DNA of 64,000 nucleotides from Symbiodinium natans (Eukaryota > Sar > Dinophyceae > Suessiales > Symbiodiniaceae): assembly GCA_905221605.1 (NCBI GenBank), contig CAJNDS010002212.1:60001-124000 (forward strand), in the 5' to 3' direction. The notes below the pieces were generated by a model that saw only the letters and a list, made by a program, of their open reading frames with translations, made no database searches and was not told the DNA's origin. Made by a program: the position numbers and the translations under genes. Positions within the stretch are counted from its first letter, which is position 1; the number at the start of each line of letters is the position of its first letter. Shown one piece after another: positions 10,301 to 21,394 of the stretch.

Positions 10301-11469
10301 ACACACCGACACGCTACTACGTATGAAGGTCAACAGCTGGAGTCAGAGCTCCTGCTCAGCAGCTTCTGTGATGGCACAAGCACGGAGCCGTAGATCTTGA
10401 TGCCAGGAGCTGCATCCCTCAGAAACTCAAGCCCAGCACGCAGCGCAAGAAGGTCAGAGCCAATCTGTAGCCAAATTTCTTGCACCAGGCCCGAGGACAG
10501 CTTGTCCTTCATGCAACATGAACGAGCGCGGCCCCAAAACATGCTCAAAATACGGGTTTAGGGTTTAGGGTTTAGGGTTTAGGGTTTAGGGTTTAGGGTT
10601 TAGGGCATGAAGAGCAATTTCTGACAGCACAAGCCCAAGCAAGCTAGTCCTTCAGGCGCGCCTGCTCCACGGCCGGATCTTCGAAAGGGCTGAAGGCCAC
10701 ACCGAGCCGCGGGAGCTTCAACTGGTTCTCGCAGACATCCTAGACTCCCCCTTTTTGGAACCTTAATAAAAACTCACACAAGAAGGGTGATCTCGACCGG
10801 CTCCTCTACTCCCCTTTTTGAACCTTAATGTAATACATGTTTAATATCCTCTTGGGTTTTATATAAACAAAATTTAATAATAATTCCCAAGGCGGGTATA
10901 GCATCGGCCGCAAGCTCCCGCAGGCAATGCACAGCATCCTGCTTCGGCTTGGTGGCGCCCGACACGAGGAGAACGGCCTGAACGCCCATGTCCGCTGCCT
11001 CCAACAAGAAGTCCCTCAACGGCCGTACCCCTGCTGGCATGTTCTTGAGGCTGTAGTGCAAGCAGACGTCAACCTTTGGGATTCTTGCCACGAGCACGCG
11101 TGCGGACGCGAGGAGATCTTGAGTTTGTCCCCGGCTCTTGTTTGGGATGTTCACGCGTACTCCGCCCATGGCCTGATTCACCTCCTTCTTGAGAAATGGC
11201 ACGAGGTTGCGCTCCAATCGCCCACCCGTCTTGTGAAGTTCAAGGCGTAGGGACTCGAGCACAGAACTCCTCATGGCTCTCTTGGTAGTAAGAGCTCGTC
11301 TGCTCTTCCTGCCAGTGCTCGTAGCAGCTACCACCGCGGTGGCAAGGCTGCTAGCAAGAGCACAACACCCTGGCGACGGATTGCAAGCACGACCAGGGGC
11401 TTTCTTGGCAATGTCCAAACGCAAACAGGGCGAGGAGAGACCAGCGATTGCGGGCTGTCTCAGCAGCAT
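7399..11469 (-). CDS. MTHFR-like / photolyase-cryptochrome fusion protein
   Basis: Ten exons join in frame: 11469-10903, 10803-10780, 10739-10650, 10506-10352, 10008-9922, 9811 to about 9050, about 8998-8401, 8304 to about 8190, about 8060-7983, 7779-7399. The first half resembles the methylenetetrahydrofolate-reductase-like family (VDVCLHYSLKN, LPRLGVAFSPF, QIGSDLLALRAGLEFL, SRFRERPWHGVDLTPNGYLQ). The second half is a photolyase/cryptochrome: antenna-domain start (LMWFRVDLRLHDNPAL), FAD domain (LRWGQLSPNDLYWA, FWRELAYFHYMVFPSM, GFPLVDAAMRELWQTGWC, NSMMWQNAGRSGIDQWNF, GAYVRRWVPELQKLP). Exon 9811-9050 carries the end of the first domain, a charged linker and the start of the second, so the fusion is physical. 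The N terminus is Ala/Ser/Arg-rich and could be an organelle presequence. The C-terminal tail is RS-rich and basic, a possible nuclear signal. Photorepair versus photoreceptor function cannot be decided from sequence. Confidence 0.85.
7780..7982 (-). mobile_element. GC-AG intron: decayed family-1 introner plus CCCTAAA units
   Basis: The intron edges both carry GGTGCCT (plus strand). The interior begins TATACTGAACTTGAACCC, has a TTTCCAAGTATCC end, then a run of CCCTAAA/CCCTATAAA units. Removal gives the continuous photolyase motif HKPWEAP-ADVLRAAGV. Confidence 0.8.
8305..8400 (-). mobile_element. Introner, family 1 (GT-AG intron, 96 nt)
   Basis: Ends are TATACTCCCCTTAGAACC and CCCAAGGGGGATATAG. 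The duplicated edge is GTAT. Splicing GT(ATCTATATCC)...GAGTATAG restores GAAWYEDTLVDAD, a well-conserved photolyase stretch. Confidence 0.9.
9812..9921 (-). mobile_element. Introner, family 1 (GA-AG intron, 110 nt)
   Basis: Same inverted ends as the copy at 8305-8400. The edges duplicate GATC. The frame is only restored if the intron begins GATCC and ends TATAG, that is a GA donor. Confidence 0.88.
10009..10351 (-). mobile_element. Intron carrying introner/MITE family 2, copy 2
   Basis: The intron joins PSQKLLSR to FRERPWHGV in the MTHFR-like domain (GA donor, AG acceptor). The family-2 element occupies about 10068-10206, with ends ACTTGGAGGCTCATGGTAC and its inverted copy. The element lies inside the intron rather than defining its borders. 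Confidence 0.8.
10507..10649 (-). repeat. GA-AG intron made largely of TTTAGGG repeats
   Basis: The exon sequence GAAGGAC (minus strand) is present at both intron edges. Inside is a block of about 8 TTTAGGG units at 10552-10606 plus short unique sequence. Splicing restores ARLKDKLSSGLVQEIW. Confidence 0.85.
10740..10902 (-). mobile_element. One full and one half family-1 introner separated by a 24-nt exon
   Basis: 10804-10902 is a complete element (GC-AG intron, 99 nt). 10740-10779 keeps only one end (TAGACTCCCCCTTTTTGGAACC) and works as a 40-nt GT-AG intron. Between them a 24-nt exon encodes EPVEITLL, which continues the frame. Confidence 0.7.
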
Positions 11470-11629
11470 GGAGCCATGGGGTTGCTGTGCATATAGGAAC
11501 TCCGGCGCGGAGCAGGTAAGTTGCGGACATGAAGCCCCTTGGTGGTTGGCATGCTGGGGCTTCTAGAGTAGCGCACTTCACCGCATCTACAGCCCAGAGA
11601 GCTTCACCGCGACTATAAGGGGCAGGGAC

Positions 11630-11705
11630 ACACACACACACACAGTGGCAAAATAAAGATGTATACCTATATATATGGGTATATATATATATATATATAT
11701 GTATT
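11630..11705. repeat. CA and TA microsatellites
   Basis: ACACAC and TATATA runs lie just upstream of the fusion gene. From about 11500 to 15000 I find no gene I can support: the stretch holds TTTAGGG blocks (11900-11958, 12432-12530), inverted-repeat elements, C-rich low-complexity DNA and unique sequence. Confidence 0.8.
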
Positions 11706-12239
11706 TATTTATGTTTAGATTTACATTCATACTTATATTATACCACATTATATTCTCTGGACTTATTCCATACAGCAATCATGACGACAATGGTGGCTGT
11801 TGTGTCATGACCGGGCTGTGGCCTTGCGCTCATGTCGCCTCGCGGTTCCTGCAGCGCAGCCTGCGCAGGGCACTCAGTTTGCAACCCGCTCGCGGCTCAG
11901 GGGGTTTAGGGTTTAGGGTTTAGGGTTTAGGGCTTAGGGTTTAGGGTTTAGGGTTTAGGGATGGGATGGTGTAGAAGCTGCAAATCCGGCGATGGTGTCC
12001 GCATCCGCGCGCGCCTGCGTGCGGAGCGCTGCTTGAGGAAAGTCGCCTCGTCGCGGACTTGGCGCCTGCTTGCTGACTGGCCACATGGTCTCCATACAAC
12101 TTTAAGTTGGTCATGCGCTGTATGACATCCAGCAGCCGGTGGCCTGAACGGTGGGGGCTTCGTCGGACGGCACGAAATGCCGCGTTGGCGGATATGCTGC
12201 CTGGAAGAACATCCGAATCTATCTCTGGTGTCACAAACA

Positions 12240-12320
12240 CCCTATAACCCCCCAAAAAGACCCTTTATAGGACTGATTATGGGGATTATAGGGCTAATAG
12301 CCCACGCTGGTAGGCCAATT
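12240..12320. mobile_element. Short element, GATGGGCTATTA family
   Basis: CCCTATAA..CCTTTATAGG..GATTATGGGGATT..GGGCTAATAGCCCA. Related copies are at about 18020-18100, 25718-25795 and 46490-46560. The copy at 18020-18100 sits in an intron of the racemase-like gene. Confidence 0.6.
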
Positions 12321-12715
12321 CTACAAGTCCGCTCTCCCATTGTTGCACGCTTGCAGAAAACGGACCTTGTGCGGAGTAACCCATGGAGGCCGAGGAGACC
12401 TCACCAAGGTTTGCTGTAGGGCTTTATAAACCCTAAACCCCAAATTCAAACCCTAAACCCTAAATCCTAAACCCTAAACCCTGAACCCTATAAACCCTAA
12501 ACCCTGAACCCTAAACCCTAAACCCTAAACCCAAAGCCGAGAGACATGTAATATCGGGCCTAAGTACCTAGAATAGGGTTTAGGGTTCACGGGGGCCTAA
12601 ATAATTAGAATAGGGTTTTGGGGGGTTATTATCGTATGTTGGGACCCTAAGGAAGAGTAATTCTTCCGACCCCGATATTGCACATTGCCATGTGGAAGCC
12701 ACCCCCTGGCTTAGA

Positions 12716-12824
12716 GAATGTCAGGTTCTTAGTAGGGAATGAGGGAATGAGTACCCTATAGAGTCCTTTAGAGGGTATATATAGGACCCTCATTCCCTCA
12801 TTCCCTACTAAGAGCCAGGGGAAT
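12716..12824. mobile_element. Short inverted-repeat element, GTTCTTAGTAGGGAATGAG family
   Basis: The left end AGGTTCTTAGTAGGGAATGA is inverted at the right as TCATTCCCTACTAAGAGCC. Related copies lie at about 45362-45434 (intron of the DsbA-like gene) and about 50872-51032 (intron of the m-AAA gene). Confidence 0.75.
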
Positions 12825-13174
12825 GAAGCAACAACCCTCCGGTTTTTGTGTTGCCACCCAACATTTTTCCGGTTTATTTAGGGGTTTCTGAAACTAAGTC
12901 CCTCTGGACCAAAGCCGCTCCGTCTTCTGTGCTGGGCCCGTGTCTACTGTAGTTGAACATGGACCATCTAAGACCCAAATCCGCCGAGGCCTCGGGCCGA
13001 AGGTGTATAGGTTGTCAGAACAGGCACCCCCCTCCAAATCCTCCCCCCAAGCCCAAAGCCACTTTTCGGCCCCCTTTTTTTGCTTCAAATGGGTACCCCC
13101 CCTAGGAGAGGAGGGTCCGCAAGCGGATGTCTCGCCAGGACCAGAGGCAGTTGCAGCCCATCCCAGCAGGGCGC

Positions 13175-13470
13175 CCCCCGTTTTCCCGCCCCACCCCCCT
13201 AACCCCCCCTACCCCCCTCCCCTGCCCCCCCTAACCCCCCCCAACCCCCCCCCCCCAACCCCCCCCCCAGCCCCCCCCTCTAGCCCCCCCTGTACCCCTG
13301 GTGTGAGCACGGCCACAAATCTGCAAGGTCTTGGACACGGAGGTGTATAGGTTGTCAGAACAGGCACCCCTCCAAATCCTCCCCTAAACCGGAATCCGCA
13401 ACGACCCCCCCCCCCCCCCCCCCCCCCACCCCCCCCCCCCTACCCCCCCCCCCCCTCCCCCCACCCCACC
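13175..13470. repeat. Poly-C / CCCCCA low-complexity tract
   Basis: Two long C-rich stretches (13175-13300 and 13398-13470) with short A/T interruptions. The Pro-rich open frame across them is an artefact. Confidence 0.9.
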
Positions 13471-15025
13471 TCCCCACCCTGCCAAAGAGTCGCCTTCAAC
13501 CCTCAACCCTACGATCACTCCAAGCCGAACCCTAAACCCAAAAAAACCCTCAACCCCAAAGCGTGAACCTTGAGCCCTAAACTAACCCTCAACCCCAAAC
13601 CCCAAACCATAAACCATAAACCATAAACCCGGAACCCTCAACCCTCAACCCTCAACCCAACCCTTATTGCTTGGGGTCCAGCGACTTGGGCGCTGCGGAA
13701 TCACCATGCTCACGCGGATGCGCTGGGCCGGGCCGAGGCGGGTCGCGTAGCGTTAAAATTAAGTCAGTCACCCAAACTCTCCCCCTCAAAAATTCTGAAG
13801 AAACCTTTCTGCCCCAACAAAAAGCCATGGAAATCCAAAGAACCCCTATAAGGTTCACACTGACGCCTTTTCGGCAAGGCTTCATGTTGAGTCTCCATCG
13901 TCCGCAGCCGTGCCTGGAAAGGGCGAAAATGAGGGACCCTTAATATTGTCCCCGAAATAGGATTCGCTCATTCTAAGGACCCCATGAAGGTATCCCTATT
14001 TCAGAAACCCCCACATGGTATTTTGGGACACAGACGGAAGCTTCAAAGCTTCACCTCGCAGCGACCCACATGCCTTAGAGGCACCTTCGGTCATTCAACG
14101 TGGCCTTGAATCCTCGCGCCGGACCAAGGGCTGTGTGCAGCCTGCCTTTTCTTTCGCTCCCCCCCACTCAATACACGAATGGTTTCCTGAGATGCTCACC
14201 CTGCAAAGCTGCCAGAGAGACATGTATTCACACGCAGGGCATCTGCCATGGTTTCAATGCATGCCAGGGGTAGGGTTGACGTTTACTCAGCCGCCCCCTC
14301 CTCCCCCATCATAGTCTCGGCTAGAACACCCAAGGCTCGCCACCCCAGCATGCACCTGTATACTCCCCGCCCAGAGTCATCCCAACCAGACACCTTGGAG
14401 TCTCCTACCATCTGCCAAAGCTCCCTCACTTTTTTTGGTGTCTCTCTTCCTTTCCTTCGAGGGGGTTGGGAAAACCTCGCCCACGCACACTAAACCTCAA
14501 ACCCAAAACCCAAAACCATAAACCCTATATAAACCTGTGTCCATCTGGATATGGCTGTTTTAGGGAGCGGCTTGCCTGGCACCCCCCTCCCCCGGCACGA
14601 GTCTTCTCACAGCCGACACGAAAACCCCAACCGGTAGTAGCAGTCGTCGTTGTCGTATAGTCGTCGTCGTATAGTCGTAGTCGAAGTCGCACGCGCAGTC
14701 GTGAGATGAATAAGTCGCATGCATCCGCTGCATATGCTTAAAAGTCAGAAGCCCAAACACACCCATGCTGCAGACCCATACTTCTTAGCTCCTTGGCCCT
14801 AAACCAGACACCCAAACCCTAAACCCGAAACCCTAAACCCTAAACTCTAAATCCTAAACCCTAAACCCTAAACCTCAAGTCTTCTTTGCCTGGCCTTGGC
14901 AGAAGCTGCTTGGTCTTGGAGTCGCTGTACACGGTCTGACCTAGCCACGGGAGGATTTGGGTTTAGGGTTTAGGGTTTAGGGTTTAGGGTTTAGGGTTCA
15001 GGGTTCAGGGTTTCGGGTTTAGGCA

Positions 15026-16700
15026 TTAGAGAGGCTGGAAATAAGGCTTCAGCTCATCACTCAGCTCGCGCACCCGCTCTACAAGGCGTTCCTGCACAAA
15101 TTCTCGCATCTGGGAAAGGGGGCGAATGCTACACTGGTCACATTGGTGATTCGCATGCGAGGTCACGCAAGACAGGTGGGAAAGGGGCTTCCATGTTTTG
15201 TCACTTCTTGTCACCTGCGTAGCAGCGTGCACGGGTACGGCAGACTACTGAAGCATGGATGACAAAGGATGCACAACCTCCCAGCTCATCGAGATTCTGA
15301 CAAATGCTCAATACTCTACACATCTCTACACCATGCGAAGCCCTAAGCCCTACTGTAGACATGACAAAACCTTGTGAACCATGCAAAAAACTGAGCGGAT
15401 TTCCTTTTTCCCACCGTGGTCTCCTCCAAATATTTGCACCGGCGCACGACTTCATCCAGAGCAGGCACAGCGACCTGCAGCTCAACCTCAGCAGATTCTG
15501 GGCTAGCGCCACGTGTGTAACGCAGTGAGAGAGCGAAAGAGAGAGAGAAGTGAGAGGGAGGGAGAGAGCGAGAGAGAGAGAGAGAGAAAGAAAAAAAACA
15601 AAAAAAACACGAAGGATAGGCAGAGATAGAAGCATTACAGGCCCACGGTTGGCAGAAGAAATGATGTTTTCGCGGATTTGTATTCCTAAACTGGAAGCAT
15701 GCAACAAAGTTCGTGCGGCGAAGTGGGAAATACTCTGGAATAAGAAGCTTCCAGAAGTCTGTCTCAATACAGACTCCCCCTCTTCCTCCCCCTCTTCTGC
15801 TCTATTAAGACCGAACTCGATTCCCCATGACCCCATGTTCATGGTCTGGGCATTCCTATACTTTCAACTCCTTTCCGTCTCGACACGAGTTTGGGTGTGA
15901 GGTGCACGCTGGTAAGGCTTGAAAGCTTAAACATGCACACATGTGCTCTGCTATGCACATACCGTAGCTTCTTACAAAATGCATAATAAACATTTAAGGT
16001 TTCTTTAACGTTCAGCAACCCTAAAAAAACTTCGCATCAAAAGCGGCGAGCCTCCAGGCGATTGCGCTCTTGGGTTGCCTGGTCTGCCTCGTGGCCGGTA
16101 CTGTAGCGTCTAAATTTCGCCGCCCCGTCTAGCCCTAAACCCTAAACCTTAAACCCTTAAACCCCTACACCTTAAACCCTAACCCCCCTAACCCTATGAT
16201 GACCCCAAAGGGTTGAAGGCCAGCATCGCTACAAAAAGCGCTCGGCGCACTGGTCTACACAGGGACGGGCCTCTCGTTGAAGCCTTGCTCGGTCAGCATC
16301 CAGCTCGCGCAGCTCGTTGCGCAAGCGCTCAACAGTCACCTGCCCTAAACCCTAAACCCTAAACCCTAAACCCTAAACCCTAAACCCTAAACCCTAAACC
16401 CTAAACCCTAAACCCTAACCCCTAACCCCTAAACCCTAAACCCTACACGATCCTAAACCCTACCCTCTTGCAACAGGCTTCTGAGGGCTGCGCCTGGCAG
16501 TGTCACACTGCTCTCCGAACATGCAAGACAGAGAACGACCCTCGACCCTAAAACAAAAACCCTAAAGTTTAGGACGTATATCATCCTAAACCCCAACATT
16601 TGGGGCTCCTTTGGGACCCGACTCAAGCAGCACGGTGTTTGACAAGCAGCGGCCTCGCCGGCACTCTGCTTTTGGAGGAACTCGTCCCGACTGCGACGAT
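15026..16700 (-). CDS. Coiled-coil exons, one resembling a dynein stalk
   Basis: Minus-strand fragments separated by TTTAGGG-rich introns: about 16340-16240 (TVERLRNELRELDADRARLQ), about 16100-16050 (EADQATQERNRLEARR), about 15505-15415 (AEVELQVAVPALDEVVRRCK then YLEETTVGK) and about 15120-15026 (MREFVQERLVERVRELSDEL, then a stop). The third fragment resembles the end of the dynein heavy-chain stalk coiled coil (L..ALPALDEA...L). The heptad-like pattern is clear; membership of one gene and the dynein call are inference. The 16640-16730 fragment may be a further exon. Confidence 0.4.
15540..15600. repeat. GA-rich microsatellite
   Basis: GAGAGA and AAAGAAAAAAA runs in a probable intron. Confidence 0.8.
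16344..16446. repeat. CCCTAAA block, about 14 units
   Basis: Array directly beside the coiled-coil exon at 16340-16240, so it is probably intronic. Positions 16740-17640 hold TA repeats and open stretches without a recognised family. Confidence 0.9.
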
Positions 16701-17656
16701 GCCCGGCACAATGCCTTTGCATCCCATGTATAAGCAAATGAGATCAAATAAACAAAGAAAATAAAAAAATCAACTATAAATATAAATATTTATATATATA
16801 TGAATATATATATATATATATACATACATACACATACAGAAAATACAGACTTTCTGACACGACATTATACAATCATACATATGCAAGTTGGAGACTTCCC
16901 ACTCTTTTGTTGCTTCTCCGATGAGGGCCGGGCTCAGTCAGATCTGCCGCCTTAAACGGTTCAGGATGAGAACAGCGCAGCTGCTTGAGATTGAGTGCCT
17001 ATGTTGAGAGGTGTGAGCTCCTTTTCGGCTGCATGTGCTGCATGTGCTGCTCTCAGCAGTCGCCTCCTGCGTGACGAGCGGGCACACAAGCCCAAGAGGG
17101 CGTGCATATGTGCTTGCGATGATTGGCATGGTTCGCGGAGAGTTTGTTTGTTGGCCGAGAGCGCGAGGACCGCGGAGTCTCAGCTTAAGGATTCTTCCAA
17201 CTTGTCATGGCAGAGGGTAGTTGCGAAGAGAGAGTGGCAAAGGCATGTCAGGCCTCAGGCAGGTGGTCCATCCCACATCTCGGCGTTCTGGTCTTGGTTC
17301 ACCCCGCAGTGCTTGGCGTGTCAGTGCTTGCACCTCACATTGCCTCGTGGCGAGCCCTGCGAGTGGGCAACTTCAGGGCGAGCTACCAAACCACCGAAGA
17401 GCATGGCACCAAGGCAGGTAAGCCTTTGCTGGGAAACCGCGGTATGCTCCAAGGAACGGTGCCCAATGGACACCTCGAACATAACCTTGGATAAGTGCGG
17501 CTCCGTCTGGAAATCTCGGCTTCGGAAGTTGCGCTTCAAGCCCAACATGCCTAAGGTTAGCGTACCGGTAGGTATATATATCTCTCTCTCTCTCTGCCGC
17601 TGCATCCCAAAGGTCCCACTGCGTGAGGCAGCCAAACAGTAGGTATATGTGGCTTC

Positions 17657-20600
17657 TTATTTGCGAGCGAGAGGCGTCACTTCTTCTCCAACTGACAGTG
17701 GCGCATGCTCTGAGAACTCCACGCTGGTCGTGCTTGCGGCTGAATTTAGAACCTTGGGGACTAAATGAACCCTAAAAGGGTTTATGGTTCATATACCTTA
17801 ATAGGAATTAGAGTAGTATAGACCCTAAACCCTAAACCCTCAACCCTAAACCCTAAACCCTAAGGTTCATTTCGTCTCCAAGGAACAGGAAGCTGTTGCC
17901 CGCTGCTGGTCCACACGGCATCCCCGTAAAACTCCGCGAAGCCAACTGGGAGGATGGCGGCATGAGTATCCTTCCTTACAGGGTTTAGGGTTTAGGGTTT
18001 AGGGTTTAGGGTTTAGGGCTATTATACCCTATAATCCCTTAAAAAGGCCTTTTATAGGGTTCATTGTGGGGGTTTTAAGGCCTAATAGCCCATCCTGGTA
18101 GAGGCTGAAGCGATGAAGAAAACTGACCCTCAGCAGTAAGAAACAGCCAGGAGTGAAATGCGTTGCTGTGCTGAAGAGGGTCAAAATACGTGTTCGGTTG
18201 TCGCAATCGGCACCCTGCGGGCAATAGCCCATGCGTGTGTTCTCAGGAAAGAAGCTTGTGCTCGACACCGTGGTCTTCCAGGTCATTGCCAAAGGTGCAA
18301 GGTTTCCAAGCACCGGATCACCGAACAGGCCTTGGCCAACCCGAACCCACCAATGCGGTGGTAAAGCAGCGGCGACGGGAGCAGCGTCCAATCTGGCCAG
18401 GCCGCCGCCGACTTGAATCGCGACCTGCCGCGCCCTGCCAGATCCATGCAGAAGTGCCTCAGCACGGGCCTCAAGCCGCGACATCTGCCTCAAGGCGTTG
18501 CCGGTGAGAACCAAGTCCCTGACGCAGCACAGCTTGGTGTACATGCTTCTCAGGGAGAACCTCGGGTGTTGCAAGACGAAATACACGGCGCCTAGGGCAA
18601 TCCCAGGTCTCAAGCCCGTTCGGCCAATTCCTGTATCTATCTCTAGGTGTATCTTCACAGGACGCCGGCAGCGGTGGCTTGCCAGGATCCAGCGGAAGGA
18701 TTGGACGGCGATGGCGACACCGGCGTTGACGAGGCTGCATAGGTTGATCTGGGGAGGTTGGTGCAAGAGCACAATTTCAGGTGCCTTGGTGCGACCTGTG
18801 GGAATGCCCATCTTCGATGCGAGCTGAAGGGCCACCGCCACGTTCTCCACAAACAAGGTGGCCACATGAAGAGAGGCAGCCAGCGTCAGGCCGGCAAGAA
18901 GACTGTCATGACCCAATGCATCCGACGGAAGAAGGGCGCTAATGCGCCGGCGTTGCTGCGGCAAAGACGACAGCTGCACTGTCAACTGCTGGACCTTTTG
19001 GAGGAGTTGCCGCGTGTCCACCTCCACCCAGCTGTTGGGCTTGTGCCGCTGCGCAGCTACACAACTCGACCGGAGCGCCGAGGCGAAGGAGTCCGTGATC
19101 TCGGGATCCGACACAAAACGTGCAGCAGGTCTGAGACTTCTCGGAAAAGCAACGGCGAGAAGGTCACTGACTGCATCCGCGGACGCCACCTCAAGCTGCA
19201 CCGTGCCCACCGCAGTGAAGGTTCTGTCCAGATCGTCGAGCGGCCCGAGTAGGTAGCCGTGCCAAGCCAAAAACTCATAAACGGCCAAGGGGTCATCAGC
19301 TGCAGGCCAATGATACGGATTGTGCAATCGAGTGAGAATGCCGAACACTCGCCCTTGGCTCAGCAACTGTGCCATGCTCCTAAGGATTTGTAGTTGCTCC
19401 CCTGGACCAACATCTAGCATCAAGATGGGGACCTCGCAATCTTCCTGCAAGTGCTGAAGCGGGGTCGCATCGAAGCCGACTCCTTGCTCCCATACAGGCG
19501 ACATGACCTTCTTCTGCCCTCCAGCAACCACCAGAACTCCCTTGGCCTTGAGGCCGTCGGCGCATGCGGCATCCAAAGCAGCAACGGCTTCCAGCACGCA
19601 TTCCCCGCCTCCGGGTGCCTGCGAGGTGGAGTGAGTGGAGAACTCCACGGCGTATAACGTCTCTGACCTCATGTGCTCCAGCCACGCTCGGCAGCCGCCG
19701 TACAAGTCGCGGAAGGAAGCCGCCCATCTTTCAGCCATGTCGCGCAAGGCTTGAGAATGTGGGCAGGAACCACCCGGAAGGTCGGAGTCGGAGGATCGTT
19801 GTGTGAACGGGCAGGTGCTTCGACACAGGACCTGGAACAGCTCGTGTGCTCCGGGTGCCAGGAACGCGTGTAGCACCAGCCCATATCCTAGTTCATGGTT
19901 GGGATTTGGGATAGTACTAAAAATCTAAATTTCTATTCCTTATTGGGTTTAAGTACCCTTAAAAATGCAAAAATGTTACCCCAACTATGACAAAGTCTCC
20001 GTCATCGTGGCCCAGGGTCTGGAGTCGCCGAAGCCAGGCTACATACGCAGCCTGGCCTTTCCTCGGATAGTTCCGGAGCCCAGAATAAAACAGGCGAATC
20101 AAACAGAACCCCCCTTGTTCCTGTCACGGGCTATTCATACGGGAACCTAAGCCTCACCGGCCTCACCTTCGACCCCCCCCAACCCCCCCTCAAAAAATAG
20201 GATTAATAAAAAATATATAGTAGCCCGTATACCACTTTTGGGAGCCTTGCTTCCGCAGGAATGAAGGTGCTTCAGCCCCTGCTCCCGCGAGGGGCCGGGG
20301 AGCCCCGCGGCTCAGGCTCAGCGCCTCTGCGCTGGCGACGTAGGCGGCCGCCCGCAGGGCGCCGCAGCAGGGGTCATCGGGTGGGGCCCGCAACAGGAAT
20401 ACGGCCGAAGCCTCAGCTGTTCCCTGCGCAGCTCCCAACCCTTCTAGCCTCTTAAGTGCCCTCTTAGATAGGCATGCTTTAGGTTGTTGTTAAAGAAAGA
20501 ACATGTGCAAAGGGCGGTCGCGGAACTGCCACGGAGACCAAGCTGCATTCCTGTAGAGCCGACCGCAAAGTATCCAGAAACGGGGCGTCCCCACAAAACG

Positions 20601-20922
20601 ACGCCGCGCACATGGGAGGCCCCGCTTTTTCGGAGAGGGCCCTCAGCGCCACGGCGAAAGATCTCAGACTCGAGCTGAAATCAACCTCGACGAGGGCCGT
20701 GGGCCAGTCCTGCTGCACAATCGCGTCGTGCAGCTGCACCATAAGATCCAGGGAGCTCACCAGATTATGGTCCGGGTGGCCACTGTCATGGGAACAGAGG
20801 GGGTTGCAAAACACCAGGCCCATCTGAGCGTTCACAGTTTGGGGCACCACAAGGCTCGCGATGAAGTAGGCGACGCATGATGCCTGGGCGATCTGCCGGG
20901 TCATCACAGCCATCATAGCCAA
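17657..20922 (-). CDS. Alanine-racemase-like protein without the PLP lysine
   Basis: Exons: 20922 to about 20490 (starts MAMMAVMTRQIAQASCVAYF, a possible signal or membrane segment), about 20440-20230, about 20080-19985, about 19888-18125, about 17969-17885, about 17745-17657. The C-terminal half follows alanine racemase: SWVEVDTRQLLQ, the strand normally holding VVKANAYGHG, HLEIDTGIGRTGLRP, WVRVGQGLFG, RMGYCPQGAD (catalytic Tyr position) and AILPVGFAEFYGD (normally IGYADG). The lysine strand reads ALLPSDALGHD, so the lysine that binds PLP is missing. The N-terminal half (about 250 residues) is unrecognised. Family fold is well supported; racemase activity is unlikely. The 3' end may continue into 17540-17430. 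Confidence 0.7.
18020..18104 (-). mobile_element. GATGGGCTATTA-family element in racemase-like intron
   Basis: CTATTATACCCTATAATCCC..CCTTTTATAGGGTTCATTGTGG..GGCCTAATAGCCCATCCTGG. TTTAGGG units abut its left edge (17978-18018). It separates the exon ending near 18125 from the exon at 17969-17885. Confidence 0.7.
19890..19995 (-). mobile_element. Short intronic element, TTGGGTTTAAGTACCC family
   Basis: Contains TATTGGGTTTAAGTACCCTT and AAAATGTTACCC, shared with the intron at about 26975-27065 of the EF-hand-like gene. Its removal joins the exon ending DDGDFVI to GYGLVLHAF in the racemase-like gene. The exact splice dinucleotides are ambiguous. Confidence 0.75.
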
Positions 20923-21229
20923 ATTTATCTCAGAAAGGCTGCGGCATCAGTGTCGGATGTCTATGCTCGGCTCTTGCCGAACATGAAGGAGATGTACATA
21001 ACATACGGGCCTGAATAATGAGAACATGGTTTTGGGGTTATTGTAAAATTACAAAGGGACCAGAAGAGAGTATTGTTAGCAACTCTTCCGACCCCTATAG
21101 TAAGTCTGCTAGCGCTTGTAGGGCTTAAGCAAAGTTCGAGGACCGATCTCGGGCTGTCACATAATGTAGCGCTCACAGGGACTCTTTCTTCTTCTAGTGC
21201 TTGTCAGGGCCATTTTGGGCCATTACCCG

Positions 21230-21330
21230 AAGGGCCCATGGTACCTGAATATTGGGGTCCTAAACATCCCCAAATAGGAGGTACTTTCAGGCCCAAGTAT
21301 TCCCTATTTAGGTACATGGACCCTTAGGGC
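21230..21330. mobile_element. GGTCCATGTACC-family element
   Basis: GAAGGGCCCATGGTACC at the left, GGTACATGGACCCTTAGGG at the right, with GGCCCAAGTATTCCCTATTT inside as in the copies at 27645 and 38400. Confidence 0.75.
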
Positions 21331-21394
21331 CTTAAATATAATATAATATGGTTATAACGTGGCTAAACCCTAAACCCTAAACCGTAAACCCTAA

